The position numbers and the translations under genes were made by a program. 64,000 bases of DNA, taken from Sinotaia quadrata (Eukaryota; Mollusca; Gastropoda; Architaenioglossa; Viviparidae). The notes under the pieces are model-generated. The model did no database searches. It had not been told where the DNA came from and worked only from the letters and a program-made list of their open reading frames with translations. Of the stretch, positions 1 to 12,826 are shown in pieces. The stretch's first letter is position 1; every line of letters starts with the position of its first letter. Where the stretch lies: NCBI GenBank assembly GCA_028829895.1, contig CM054182.1, positions 33,464,879-33,528,878 of the forward strand, given 5' to 3'.

Positions 1-2560
1 TAAAATCCTTGGCCGCAGAATTGCACCTAGAAAGTCCATGAAACTTCTGAAGCGCTCACTACCCCACCCCCGCCTTTCTGGCCATCGGGTCTTTCCCATC
101 TGGAACAAAGTTGGAAGCAGATTTGAAATCTAAATATGATACTTAATGGGTACATCCTCGTAATGCTGTACATAAGTACCTGATATGTAAAGTTCAAGTA
201 ACTTTTATATATGTTGTTTACTGTACCCTGATAATTTGGTCATGCAATAATTTATATATTTTATATACATTTTGTGTTGTTTTTCTTTGTTTGCTTCATC
301 TGTCCTTTTAACACTTTAATTTGCTCCGACACCAATCTTTTCCTGAAATGAGAACAACAGCTGATTTATTTGTATATTTAATTATACTTTTGATTGTTTG
401 AAACAATATGGCAGATTAACTTCCCCAGTGTACACCATATCCATGGGAAGCATTTCCCTGACGACAGGGCAGTAAACCATTTTGTGTTTACAGACACTCG
501 AGCTCGTGTGGGCCCGTTGTTTGGAGAACGCCAGTCTTCTTGTATGCTTTGCTTCAGGTTTGTGTCGTGCACGCCCGCTGATGTTTGTTAGAATATTTCC
601 CTACGGTACGCGTATGCGTTGGAATGATTAACTTTCGCTATTTACTGTGTGCTGTTTGTCTGTGTCAGCGAATTACATCTGTCCTTGCGTTTAATCAGTG
701 ACCAGAGTTTACCCTGAGGGCAAAGGTGAGGTCGGGTGTTGAGAATTAGGTCACACAAAGTTCACATGATCTGTTGACCGGAGAATACTATACATATATT
801 TATCTGGAAAGAGAGAGTTTTGCGCAGGTCTTTTAAAAAGCGAAGTGTCACGTCAAAACACGTGGTGTTAATCAAGTGGAAGTAATCGGCCTTTACAAGA
901 CAGATTTATTTCATTTGTACATTGTTTCAGACGTCGACGATTACTGTCTGTCATCAGTCACAAATGATGGCAGATGACTGATGTGCTAAACGTGGCTCAT
1001 CCATCTGGACAAAGTAATATTGATTGCTTCCTGTTAACTAGGTTAGTTTTGACAGCTTGAAAGTTTTTTTTTCTCGTTCACACGTCTTTGCGACTGCGGG
1101 TTAACATAGCAATCGCTGACACTCTAGCCGTCTGTTTTGAGCTCGTAACCGCTACGTCACACTATCTTAGCAGAAAAGTATTCTATTTCTATCTAGCACT
1201 TGTCTGACAGGTGTTTTCCGGGTGCAAGGTGGTAGTGCTTCCGAACCCCCGGCTTGTATCAAAGTGTGAAACTCACCACTCGCGTCAGTACTTTGACCTT
1301 TCAGGGCGCCGAGCGCGCTTGTCACGTGATCAGTTTGGTGTATTTTTAGCGTGCAGCCTTACCAGCAACATCGCAAAGATAGCTTAACGTTCTTATTTTG
1401 TCTTAAAATGACGATTGATGTATGGGTTGTGTGTGATCTGCATCCCTTTACCGCAACATCCCTAAATAGGATGTAGTGTCTAGTTACTTGTATTATTTTA
1501 GTTTTCATCACTTCTAAAGATGATATAGTAGTTCTATTTCGGTCCTACATCCTGTATATACTTTGTATACTTCTGAAATGAAATCATCATGACTTGGAAG
1601 TAAAGCCGCATGTTATGTCGACAAGTTAATAGATATGTACCGTGACCTGCTGTTTTTGGTGGATGTTGAGCACAAGCGAACTGTTTCGTATTCCGCATCC
1701 CCACAGAGAACTTCTAAATACAATTATTACATATTAAAAATAGGAAAAAAAAAGTTGTAGAATAAGTAAAAACATATTTGTCGTACTATTACGCCTTTGG
1801 CGGGAAAATAAAAGTGCATACGTTGTCACGTGTCACAGAATAAAGATAAGAGCAAAATTGTTTTCTCATTCATTTGACTAATTTTATATAGCTAAATAAG
1901 AAGTTTTCTTATAAATAGCTTAAAAAATAAAAAGTATCGCTTGCTAAGTTCTTTTTCAGGTTTCATTATTGAATTTTAATTTCACTAAATCAGTTATTTA
2001 ATCAGTAGATATGTTTTTGCCTTGGGTTGCATGTTTAAAAAAAAAATTGAATCATTATTTGGCATTAAAATTAAAAGAAAACGGATTAGAAACATGGACA
2101 TAAAGATATTTATTCATGAACTCGAAAGGGATTCTGATCACAAACTCGAAACGGTAATCAACAGTAAAACTATCCTGCCAGCCACTGGTAGTGCCAATTA
2201 TACGGAAATGCATGCCCTTTCACTAGTTGATTCAGCTGTATCTTTCGACCATGTCTTGGTGCAGCATTATTACTACCGGGTGTGACACCCCGTCCCATTC
2301 ATTTAGAATGCTAAATGTTTTGCCTTGTTTTCAGTGTTGTCTTGTTTCTTCTTCTGGTTTTAAAAATAAGTCTCAGGAATTATTTTGGCATTGAATTTTA
2401 ATGGCTGGATCGATCGATCTTGAATAATTATTGAGAATTATGTCACGTTTTTAAAATGGTGAACTATTTCTAGGTTTGGGGTATACTTTATATTTAATAC
2501 TTTTCCTTTGTCAAGTTTTGCGATGTATATTATTATTAGCGAAGAGTTCTTTATACTTGA
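1..2560. other. 5' spacer, no supported gene
   Basis: AT-rich sequence with short open frames only, none showing family similarity or sustained coding character. The stretch from about 1,080 to 1,420 is less AT-rich and richer in CpG and contains CACGTG-type E-boxes (near 1,324 and 1,828), so it could hold regulatory sequence or a 5' UTR exon. An AAAG|GTGAGG donor-like site lies near 726 without an upstream ATG. No gene is claimed. Confidence 0.5.
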
Positions 2561-2848
2561 GTTGTTTTCATTGTCGGCAAGTCTCGACAGTACTTTATTA
2601 TGGGGCCAGTTGTTTTCATTGTCGGCAAGTCTCGACAGTACTTTATTATGGGGCCAGTTGTTTTCATTGTCGGCAAGTCTCGACAGTACTTTATTATGGG
2701 GCCAGTTGTTTTCATTGTCGGCAAGTCTCGACAGTACTTTATTATGGGGCCAGTTGTTTTCATTGTCGGCAAGTCTCGACAGTACTTTATTATGGGGCCA
2801 GTTGTTTTCATTGTCGGCAAGTCTCGACAGCTCTTTATTATGGGGCCA
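2561..2848. repeat. 48-bp minisatellite, 6 copies
   Basis: Six near-perfect head-to-tail copies of a 48-bp unit that begins GTTGTTTTCATTGTCGGCAA and ends TATTATGGGGCCA. As 48 is divisible by three and the unit has no stop in several frames, long false reading frames appear on both strands. The unit holds a short inverted repeat, TGTCG and CGACA. The last copy differs by one or two bases. Confidence 0.95.
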
Positions 2849-3764
2849 CTACATCTGATCTCACATGATTTATCTTTTCTCTGTAAACAGCCCTCCTTTC
2901 AACGGTTACTGAAATAAAGTATTTGATTTTCATGTATTTCTTTTTCATTTAATTTTACAGTTGCAAATCACCCTAGTTATTTTGTTCGATTAGATATGAT
3001 AATTTTCATTTAAAAAATGTCGATATTTCAATATTGAAGCATGTTGTGATGCACCTCGCCAATGGCAATTAGTCCCTTCCCAGAAGAACGATCCAATCAA
3101 ACAGCTACTGCATATCACACTAGAATTTAATCCTGGTAATTTCACAGCCTTGCCCACAGCGTAATGCGAATAACGAAGCAGTCACTGTTTTATGCAACTA
3201 AAGCCATCTGTTAAGTGCAAGGGTTTGTTTCCTTTGGAACATTACATTGTGTGTGTGTGTGTACATAAATTTTAAATGAAATCACGTAAAGCAAGTATCT
3301 TTATTTTAACTGATATTATTTACAGAAAATATATTTCTTTTTTAAGTGCCATATGCTCTTTTATACCCTTTAATAATATGTGTATAGATTGATTTGAACT
3401 ACCTCACTCGGAGTTAAATTTTTAAATGAAATCACATAAGGGAAAGCATCTTTATTTTGATGGATAGTATATAGAAACTATTTCAGATATCAGTTCTTAT
3501 TGCTTTCTTTTAATGCTTATGACGTATTTTATGTGAATTTATTCACATGCAAAGTAAACACGCGGACAATCATGCAAGTTATATATTCATTATCCAAAAA
3601 GGGATTGCACTTGGGTTTAAAAATTCCGTGTCAGATGCCTTGCAGTGAATGGGTCGTGATTCCCTAGGGCGGAGTGCGCGTGACCTGCGACCTATTCAGG
3701 ACTTCTTATCATGCTCTTCAAAGTGCGCACTTCCTTCAAGCCATACATTTTCTTATCGTTCGCC
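2849..3764. other. AT-rich spacer
   Basis: No gene or strong repeat recognised apart from a short TG run near 3,250. Two short segments near 3,270-3,310 and 3,420-3,460 resemble each other (TTTTAAATGAAATCAC followed by AAGCATCTTTATTTT-like sequence), which suggests an old duplication of about 150 bp. Confidence 0.4.
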
Positions 3765-4170
3765 GTCCTTTGTTTTCAAGCAGTTTTTAGGATTTTTATT
3801 ATTGTCATTATTAAAATGTTTACGTCCTTTGTTTTCAAGCAGATTTTAGGATTTTTATTATTGTCATTATTAAAATGTTTACGTCCTTTGTTTTCAAGCA
3901 GTTTTTAGGATTTTTATTATTGTCATTATTAAAATGTTTACGTCCTTTGTTTTCAAGAAGTTTTTAGGATTTTTATTATTGTCATTACTAAAATGTTTAC
4001 GTCCTTTGTTTTCAATTTTTTTAGGATTTTTATTATTGTCATTATTAAAATGTTTACGTCCTTTGTTTTCAAGAAGTTTTTAGGATTTTTATTATTGTCA
4101 TTATTAAAAAGTTTACGTTCTTTGATTTCAAGCAGTTTTTAGGATTTTTATTCTTGACATTATTGAAAAG
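3765..4170. repeat. ~59-bp minisatellite, about 7 copies
   Basis: Tandem copies of a 58-60-bp unit with the core GTCCTTTGTTTTCAAGCAG followed by TTTTTAGGATTTTTATTATTG. One copy has lost a few bases after TTTTCAA. Copies are most degenerate at the right end. Confidence 0.9.
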
Positions 4171-4379
4171 CTTATTAGTGGCTCTTTCTTTCATTAGTTT
4201 TATAAACTTGTGGTCTTTTGATGTGTTGTTCTTGCGGTTTCATCGGAGAAGTCGTTTTAATAGTCTTCACTGCAGGGCACGAGTTTCTTTAGCGAAGACG
4301 ATTGTCACAAGTACATGAGTGTTATTTACTTCAACAGTATGGCAGTCGCTTTTTGTCTATAGTGTTTGATTTACTGCTA

Positions 4380-4617
4380 CGCTTCCTACACGTTATTCTC
4401 TTACTAGGTAAGTTTATCGCTAGCTCAGACCTCCAAAACCTCGTTTTACTGTCTCCTTACTTCTACACGTTATTCATTACTAAGTAAGTTTATTGCTAGA
4501 TCAAACTGCCAAAGCCTCGTTTTACTGTGTCCTTACTTCTACACGTTATTCTCTTACTAAGTAAGTTTATTGCTAGATCAAACTGCCAAAGCCTCGTTTT
4601 ACTGTCTCCTTACTTCT
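4380..4617. repeat. ~77-bp tandem repeat, 3 copies
   Basis: Three head-to-tail copies containing CTACACGTTATTC, ACTAAGTAAGTTTATTGCTA and CCTCGTTTTACTGTCTCC. A short TATATA run follows at 4,659-4,668. Confidence 0.85.
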
Positions 4618-4959
4618 TCAAGAAATAACCGCTCTGAGATGACCATTGTGTGTGTGTATATATATATATCGTAGCAGTGAGCTCAATTTCTTATCTGCCT
4701 TTACCCCAAAAGGTGCCTTTTATCTATATTATTAACCTCTTTAACTTTCTCTACATTCTAATCATCATATATGTACTTTTCAGTTTTTATATTCAAACAG
4801 AGCACAATCCCACCATTCTAGTAAAGTGTTGTTTGTGTCTGTTCTGATTCTGATTGCTGACAGAATGAAGTGTTTAGAAATAATCATTTTTGGTTTTGAT
4901 AATTGCCATTTAGCTGTCACTACTATGAGAACTACTCATTAGTTCACATTATTTAATCG

Positions 4960-5975
4960 TAGTCTGCTTTAAGAGAGTCATCCCGTAGACTGCTTTAAGA
5001 TAGTCACCCCGTAATTACTAATAAGCTAAGACAGTAAGAAAATCATCTCATAGTCTGCTTTAGGAGAGTCATCCCCCTTGTCTGCTTTATGAGAGCCATT
5101 CCAAAATCTGTTTTAAGATAGTTTCCTTAGTCTGCCGAATAGAGTAATTCTATAGTCTTCTTTACCAGATTTACGAGAGCCATTCCACAATCTGCCTTAT
5201 GAGAGCCATTCCATAGTCTGCCTTACCAGAGCCATTCCATAGTCTGCCGTATGAGAGCCATTCCATAGTCTGCCTTATGAGAGCCATTCTATAGTCTGCC
5301 TTATGAGAGCCATTCTATAGTCTGCCTTATGAGAGCCATTCTATAGTCTGCCTTATGAGAGCCATCTATACTCTTCTTGAAGAAGAAAGTCCCGTCGTGA
5401 TCTGCATAAAGGAAGAGGGCCTTTAGTATCTTCAAGATGAGAGCCATCTTGCAGTCCACTTTATATAGGAAGCTATCTCGCCTGTTTTAAAAATGACCTC
5501 CTTTCATAAAAGACTCGGATTTGTTTTAAGAATACAGAGATGCCCCATAGTCTGCTTTAAAAAGCTATTCCTTTCATTCACTTTAAAAAAAAAAAAGCTA
5601 CCCCATAGATTTCTTTAATAAAAGGAACTGTCCCTTATTCCACTTTAAAAACGAGCCACTCCATAGTCCCCATCGCCTGCTTTAAAATTATTTTTTAAAA
5701 AAGCTTCCCCTTAATCCACTTTACGAAGAGCGTCTTATCTGCTTGAAAAGGGAGCCTCCCCCGTATAGTCCACTCTTAAAAAATGTCACATTGTTTGCTT
5801 TAAAGAGTCTCCCAGCAGTCCACTTTACAAAGAGTCACCTTAATTACTTTAAAGAGAGAGCCTCCCCACAGTCCATTTTACTGAGATTCTCTTCATAGTC
5901 CACTTTACAAAATGTCACCTTAATTACTTTAAAGAGAGCCTCCCCATAGTCCACTTTACAAAGAGAACCATCTTT
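4960..5975. repeat. Degenerate ~26-30-bp array
   Basis: About 1 kb of divergent copies of a unit like TAGTCTGCCTTATGAGAGCC. Copies between about 5,180 and 5,370 are nearly identical. To the right the unit decays into variants containing CCACTTTA and AAAGAGAG. Confidence 0.8.
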
Positions 5976-8909
5976 GGTAGTCCGCTTTGAAAGGTCTTAA
6001 TGAAAGGTGTTTTAAGAAGATTCCTTGTGACCACTTAAAAAGAGTCTCCCTCTTCTTCTCCCCCCCCCCCCAACTGCATTATATTTTATTTTATTTCTGC
6101 TGCAGTTACCAAAGTGCACCAAATCTTTCGATTACAGTAAAAAAATCTTTATTGCAAATTTTATTTGGAAATCCTTCATGACACTGAGTTGACATAATTT
6201 GTCCATTCTCATCAGCTTATCGTACCACAAGCGCACCACTTTGGGCAAAGTTTGGTTTTCATGGCAAGACCAATAGTGGCCCATGTACCACAGAAACGTT
6301 CTATTGCCAAGATCTTCAGTTTGGCAAAGATTTGGGCCCTTAGATTTGGAAAGCAGATACACATACTTAAACTTTTAAAGATGTAAAGCTCCAGGACTGT
6401 CCCTCACATTAGTCTAATCCGGGGCTTTCGAGTCAAGTGCATTACACATATTTAAAGACGTCAAAGTCCATGACTTTCCATTTAATCGGTCTGATCTAAG
6501 ATTTTAAAGGCAAGTACCTTACACGTACCCCAAGATGTAAATGTCCAGGACTGTCTCATAAATTGTTTTTATTGCAGGGTTTTAGAGTCAGAAGTACATT
6601 AGCGTACATAAGTACATAAATCCAGTAACTATATATTGTCGTCTTTGCGTTTTGATATACAATATATATTATGGAGCCTGCTGTACGATCCAGTATCCAC
6701 ATTTCTTATTTGTAAATTTCTTATAAATAAAGTAATATTATTTTTGTTGCACGCAAGTAGCAAGTGGCCATCCGGTAACTGGCAGAGCTAATCGGGATCC
6801 ACACTCGCTTGTGTATTGCTGCTTTATGTTAATGCTTTTATCACTCTCTTTCTCCTTTCTTCTCTCCTTCCTGTTCCCCACCCCATTTCGCAGACCTCGC
6901 TATTGTCTGACAGACGAGGTCATCTAATGGATGTGTTTGTGACACGTTAGAGGGATCACAGCTTTCAACTAATGGGTGTTTGTGAAACGTTAGAGAGAGA
7001 GAGAGAGATCATACCTTCATGTCCCAAAGTCTTTGTCTAGTCCGGCGGTGGTTTCATTATAAGAAATGATTTACATGGATCTGTTGCTTCTAAGGCCCTT
7101 TTCAGAGTACAAATCTTTTTTTTTTTTTAAAAGCTATCTACGATATGTTCCCCACCCACTTACCGCCCACCTCAGCACACTGTGCAGTTCGTTCTTTTAT
7201 CAATGAAAACTGATCTTCTTTCACACCGTGCACACAAATAGAACATGTTGTTTTTAAGTTTGAAACTTCCCCTCTACTATCCCCACCCCGAAAAGAAAAA
7301 AATGCCTTCGTTTTATCTGTAAAACACACACAAAAAAATATATCATTTAAATCCGGAATTGCTAGCTCTGTTAAGCCTAGATTTGTTGGTAGATATGTTG
7401 TATAGATGCCATCTCATCTTATTATTATGAGGTAATAGAATTTTTTTTAATGGAGTGCATTAGGTATTTATCATAATCTATATTCACGATACTTTTTTTA
7501 AAAGTTCAGTTTTGTTTCTTTATGTAATACAAAGCTTTACATTCATGATTTTTGAAATGAATGGATTTACATTTGATGTCTAACAAAGGTTTTTAACTTG
7601 AGACTTTTCATTTACTTTCATTGACCTATCTATCCAAAGAAAATAAACAGATAGCCACAACAACACAAAAACACAACCCTTATGTGATGTGAAATGGAAA
7701 GGAAGCGGATAATTGAATCAGAATGTTAAGAAGTTAATCACTGAAGAGTGTCGAAACATTCACACTGGCTACTTTTTAACATGCTTGATTGCTTATTTCA
7801 AACTGTTTTCTCTCTCTCTCTCTCTTTTTTTTTACAGTCCATTGGAGCTCTTGAAGTTACTTTCCCATCCGCCCACTCTTCCCCCAGTATATACGACTTA
7901 GTCTTCGTCAGAACCTTATTGTTTCCACCACCACCCCACCCCAGTCCTTTTACCTTTCCCTCAATAAATACGACTTGGGGTTCGTCAAAACCTTATTGTT
8001 ACAACCTTTTCCACAATACTAACACTTAGTTTCGTACAGACCCTCTTGTTTTCACTCTTTAGTCCTCCACTTTTGGACTATAGACTTGGGATAGCTGTGA
8101 GGAGAAGGGATTCCATTCGACACACTGTCAGTCGTTACTACGTTATGCCATGATGCACATCTCTAAACAGCATTTGTCAGAGTTATGTTTCTTTCCCAGT
8201 AGAAATATGATTTTGATATTCTGCGTTAAATGAGGGCCGCTAGTTGGTCTGTTCGGGTAAGTGAAATAGGCTTTTGCTTTAAAAAATAAAAATCTTGCAG
8301 TTGATTATATCGTAAATGTAAGCAGGCACTTTATTTGCATTGCCCATTGAGTAAATGTAAATTAGTACTTCGCATTGACCGCTGAATAAATGTAAATTAG
8401 TACTTCATCTTGTCGCATTGAGCGCTAAATAAATGTATGCTATATTTACATGCCCATTGAGTATGTTAAAGCTGGCATATTTGTATTGGCATTAGGTAAA
8501 CATTCCTGACATAATTGGTCCTTTGATCAGGAAGTGCATCTGACGTCTCCATTTCCAGATCATGCGTCTTGGCTACTGTGTGACCTAAAGGGATATAACC
8601 TGAATGGAGTCCAACAGTATGCATTCCTTACGGTGTTGACTATGAGCACGTTATAAAAGTAGTGTACGATGCCTTTAATGTTGCACGCAACCGCCATTTG
8701 ACTGAAGCCATCCAGCAGATTGCATTTGTTCACCCTACTACCCACCCCCTCCAATACATGTATATTGGAACATATTTTTGACCCAGAGATTCAGAAAGAA
8801 AAGATCTTACTTTTCCTCCACACCTGGTTGTAGCTGTCACACTGTCCAGTCTTTGGCTCTCATCAAACAACGAAAGTTTGAGGCAGCCATGTTAATGAGA
8901 AGCATTCAC
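5976..8909. other. Spacer, no supported gene
   Basis: No exon recognised. It holds a poly-C run near 6,061, a GA run near 6,992-7,009, a TC run near 7,811-7,826, and three or four loose copies of an AAATGTAAATTAGTACTTC-type unit at about 8,340-8,470. Short open frames here lack coding character. Confidence 0.4.
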
Positions 8910-9090
8910 TTATCTCCAATACCGAATCCCGAACACGTCCTGTTCACTGTCATCGCGCAGTTATCTTCAATACTGAATCCCGAACACGTCCTGTTCACTG
9001 TCATCGCGCAGTCATCTCCAATACTGAATCCTGAACACGTCCTGTTCACTGTCATCGCGCAGTCATCTCCAATACTGAATCCCAAGCATG
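8910..9090. repeat. 51-bp minisatellite, ~3.5 copies
   Basis: Tandem copies of a 51-bp unit with the cores CCAATACTGAATCCCGAACA and CGTCCTGTTCACTGTCATCG. The length is a multiple of three, so a frame of 165 codons stays open across the array and its flanks (8,778-9,275). Nothing in its flanking residues resembles a known domain, and I treat it as accidental. Confidence 0.9.
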
Positions 9091-9310
9091 TCATATGTTC
9101 TCAGCACGGCCATTGCACCCCCGTAGTCCGCCACAGTACACCACCCCATGGTTTGATGTACAGGAGTCACTGTTGTATCCTGACTGTACAGGTTTTATGT
9201 AATTATGCCATGTCAGCGTATCCACAGCGGAACACTGCTGTTAGCGCCGAGATCTGTTGCTTCATTATGTACTGAACTCCAGTGTTAATACACATTTCTT
9301 CTTGTTCTCA

Positions 9311-9492
9311 AGTGATCTATTTTATACTTATTTTTTAAAAGTGATATTATTCTAACACTAATTTGTGTTATGATCTGTTTTATACTTATTTTTTAAAAGT
9401 GATATTATAACACTAATTTGTGATATGATCTGTTTTATACTTATTTTTTAAAAGTGATATTATTATAACACTAATTTATATTATGATCTGTT
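9311..9492. repeat. ~55-bp tandem repeat, 3.3 copies
   Basis: Head-to-tail copies with cores TGATCTGTTTTATACTTATT and AAAAGTGATATTAT. The copies differ by small indels. Confidence 0.85.
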
Positions 9493-9746
9493 TCCACGAT
9501 CACGTTGTAAAGACGGCTTCTCTCAGTTTAGAACTCGTAATGATCGTTAGGCCCTATTATCTTGTTTGATTTTGATTTCTGTACGAAGTTTCTGTACACA
9601 ACTGTTACTATTTTACAGAAGGGGGGTGGGATGAGGAGTGGGGCAGTGAATAACGCGTGCGCGTCACTGCGCTTTGCAGTGTTTGACAACCAAGGTGTTT
9701 AATTTTAGCCGTGCTTTACCACCACACGTTGCTGTAATATATTCAC

Positions 9747-10040
9747 TTGGGATACGTGACTGTAAAGGGCTACTCACGAAGTGACACGTCCCAAGGACGC
9801 CGTACGACAGATTTGTTTGACATGCCCAGCACTGACGCCACCAAGAACACCTTTGACCTCAGTCCGCTCAGCCACCGTCCGCACCCTTTCCTACACTACC
9901 CTCACACTAACGCTACATGCACGCACTCGCGCTTTTTCAAGAGAAATTTCTTGACGTCCCTGAGCAACATGAAAACAATGTTAGCCATAGCGAGGTCACA
10001 AACTTCCAACGGCTATTTGTCTAGCGGAATTGGAGTCTGA
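9747..10040 (+). other. CpG-richer open segment of unknown status
   Basis: Roughly 9,640-10,060 is more GC- and CpG-rich than its surroundings. A frame is open from 9,747 to the TGA at 10,040, with its first ATG near 9,822. From that ATG it encodes 72 residues starting MPSTDATKNTFDLSPLSH with many C-ending codons. It has no hydrophobic core, recognised domain or repeat. It could be a short coding exon, a 5' UTR or promoter segment of innexin A, or chance. I do not recognise it. Confidence 0.25.
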
Positions 10041-10473
10041 GCAAACCCTTGCCTAGTGATTCGGCAAGTCTGTGTAAACTGTCTTTAACCACAGGTCTGT
10101 TGGATGACCAGAAGGGGATATTTTGTTTAGGCTCCCTCCCCCATGTCTTCATAAATAAAGGAAAATAGAGAAGAAAAAAATCACCCTCTCTACTTCTTTA
10201 ACTAAAAAGTTGTCGTTTAAATAGAGAGATGGTGGTATGGATTTAAAAAAAACAACCCAACCGAATGCCAGCTATTGTCCAACGATGCTTAGACACGAAA
10301 AATTCTTGGCAGTGTCTCTTTGCCCTCCTTTGGTCGCTTGGGGCTTTGACCGGGAGAATCTGCACATTAAAACGAATCGAGAAAGACCATTTGAGTTCTC
10401 ACTCCCCCCAAAAAAACAACAACAAAAAAACCCCCTCAACTGAACCCCAACATTTTCATTTACTGTGTTCAGT

Positions 10474-10518
<45 letters not shown>
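10474..10518. repeat. (CT)n microsatellite
   Basis: Uninterrupted CT dinucleotide run of about 22 units. Confidence 0.95.
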
Positions 10519-10521
<3 letters not shown>

Positions 10522-12346
10522 GCTTGAACATGTGTTGTTTTATATCGTGAATGTGCTTGCCATCTTACCACATTTAACCGGCTGATAACATCACCACTAA
10601 TGATGTCATGAAGGAGAGTAAACATTGGAATTAAGAGTGAAAAAGACTTTTGCGCTAGGTCTCCAGGGTGGCGTCTGGTTATTTTCATTTCTTCTGTTAC
10701 ATTACTGGTGGTACTAATATAGTGTTAATGCCATTTGACGGGAAGGCGGCTTAAAACCATTGCTCTTTCCTTTTGGAATGGGGATTTTCTTTAGATTCCT
10801 TCTTCCCTGAATGATTTCAGTGCAGCCTTTTGAATATTTCATGAAAATGCGCTTTCACTTTTAATGAGTACAATGTTCATTTCTAGCTTTATCTTATTCG
10901 TGCTTAAATACGTCATCTTTTTTGATGGTATACTATAACTTAAGGCATATTCTTTGGGCGTCTGTGCAATACGGCTGTCATTCTTTTGTGCATGTCTATA
11001 TTTGACATTCTTTTAATATTAAAGTAGCATGTTTTATCGTCTTTTTAGTGATAGTCTCATTTATTTAGTAATAATCTAGCTCTGTCATTTAAAAAAAAAT
11101 CTGGCTTTTCTTATTTATGTCATAGCTTGAGTATTACAAGTGTACATGATCCTCTGAATTGTTTAATTGCATGGAACCCCTTTAGTGTTAATGTTGTATG
11201 CCATCCTTTTAATGTTAATCTAGTTTTATTTTTCATTCATTTAGTTTTAGTCTAGCTTTTAATTTATATTAGTTGTATATGTCATCATTTAATATCAATC
11301 TAGTTATGTAATTCTTTTAGTTTACCTATCCTAGCATTATATATTTTTAAAGCGCCCCTCCACCAGATCTAGTTTTGAACAAACACCCAGCTCATGTGAT
11401 GTGTGATGCGTATGTTTATTCAGCTAACTTTCAGCTATATGTCTGTTTAATACTTATACATATCAGTGCTGGTTCGTCTTCTCATTTTTGTATTGTTATA
11501 TGTGTGTGTGTGAGTCCGTACAAACTTTAACACTTAAATCCTGTACATATTCTATTCTTCTTTCTCCACCACCACCCACACACAAACACATACACACAAA
11601 ACAACTGAATCCGAGTTACTGTATTCTGTGTATAGATTCAACATAAGCTGACAGATATATTTGAATTTGTTATGGGCTGTAAAGCGCCAAACCAATCTGT
11701 TAAGTGCTTACAGCACACAAGTTACACTTAGTCTATTGTAAAACCCCATACTCCAGTCAATAAACAGACATGTTGGTGGATCTTAAGTTTCAAAAATTAA
11801 AACAATTATTATTCATTATTTTATTTATCTTGGGTTCCTTTGCAGCTTGTTCTCATTTCCGTGAAAATATCTGTCAAACTTTACTTTGCTATTACATGTG
11901 TGTCTAGAAAGTTTGAGAATTAGAACTGCGTCATGTATTCAATACTAGGAATCTTAATGTGAATATAAAAATTGCCATAGGAGCGGTCTGAGTATAATAT
12001 GGAGAATATTGTGGCAGGGATTTGCACACAGGGCTTGCTGGATTGTTCGGTCAGCGAGCACCATAATAGTGTTTGTAACCGCGCAAATTGGATTTCACAG
12101 ATGACCAAAGGTGACAGCTTGAAATTGTATACTGCATATCTTACTGGGCAGTTCACACTAGTCGGTAGACTGTACTCCATTGGGAAAACTGTTGTTTGAC
12201 ATTAGGTGACGTCATTCCTTGGGTATAAACGATTTCAAGTGCCAGCAGGTGGACTGACAGTAATGAATCTCTACACGTCACACGACACATTACTTCACTC
12301 AAGACGTATTTCTCACTACTCTGTCATTTATCCTTTTGTTTTGTTT

Positions 12347-12348
<2 letters not shown>
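10519..12348. other. AT-rich spacer or first intron of innexin A
   Basis: No exon recognised. Because innexin A still needs a start-codon exon, some of this could be intron. Loose TTTAGTNTTAATNTAG-like repetition is visible near 11,040-11,300. A short TG run lies near 11,500. Confidence 0.4.
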
Positions 12349-12410
<62 letters not shown>

Positions 12411-12430
12411 CACACACACACATACACACA
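12349..12430. repeat. (CA)n microsatellite
   Basis: CA dinucleotide run of about 40 units with a G interruption near 12,404 and a T near 12,422. It lies about 400 bp upstream of the innexin A exon, within its presumed first intron. Confidence 0.95.
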
Positions 12431-12826
12431 AAATATCCAAAAACAGCCATAGTTGTCTTCCTTGGTCGTGGCGGTAGCAAATGGACAGTAGGCGTATAAT
12501 CTGTTTATAATAAAATTGCCTTGACCACTAAAATGGGGATTATAATAAAAAAATCCAAACTAAATCAACTGGGGTTCGAGCAGATTCTGAATTCTTTCAT
12601 AAATCACCACCAATGATAGCACACACATTTCACTCACTTTCTTATATCATGATTCTAATGCATATGTAATAAACATAACCTGGTTAACTTTTGTCTTATG
12701 GGAGTGAATGTGAGGAAGGAAGGGAGAGAAGAATGAGGGAGGTCAGTAATTATTTCATTTTGAATCAATACTTAACTTTGAAACATTTTTAAAGAGTCAC
12801 TCTTCATTATTATTATTATTTTGCAG

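Noticed and set aside
2551..2850. CRISPR-like array
   Set aside because: Copies are directly adjacent with no unique spacers, in an animal genome. It is a minisatellite.
8225..8275. Possible innexin A start exon (ATGAGGGCCGCTAGTTGG ... CGG|GTAAGT)
   Set aside because: The donor is in phase 0 but the innexin A exon at 12,827 needs phase 2, so it cannot join in frame.
8778..9275. 165-codon open frame containing 51-bp repeats
   Set aside because: The frame is kept open by a repeat whose length is a multiple of three; the flanks have no recognisable domain and no splice support.
10272..10688. 138-codon minus-strand frame
   Set aside because: Dominated by the (CT)n run read as Arg-Glu repeats; no other support.
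12242..12256. Second CTCF-like motif (CCAGCAGGTGGACTG)
   Set aside because: Lacks the GGC core after AGGTG, so the match is weak.
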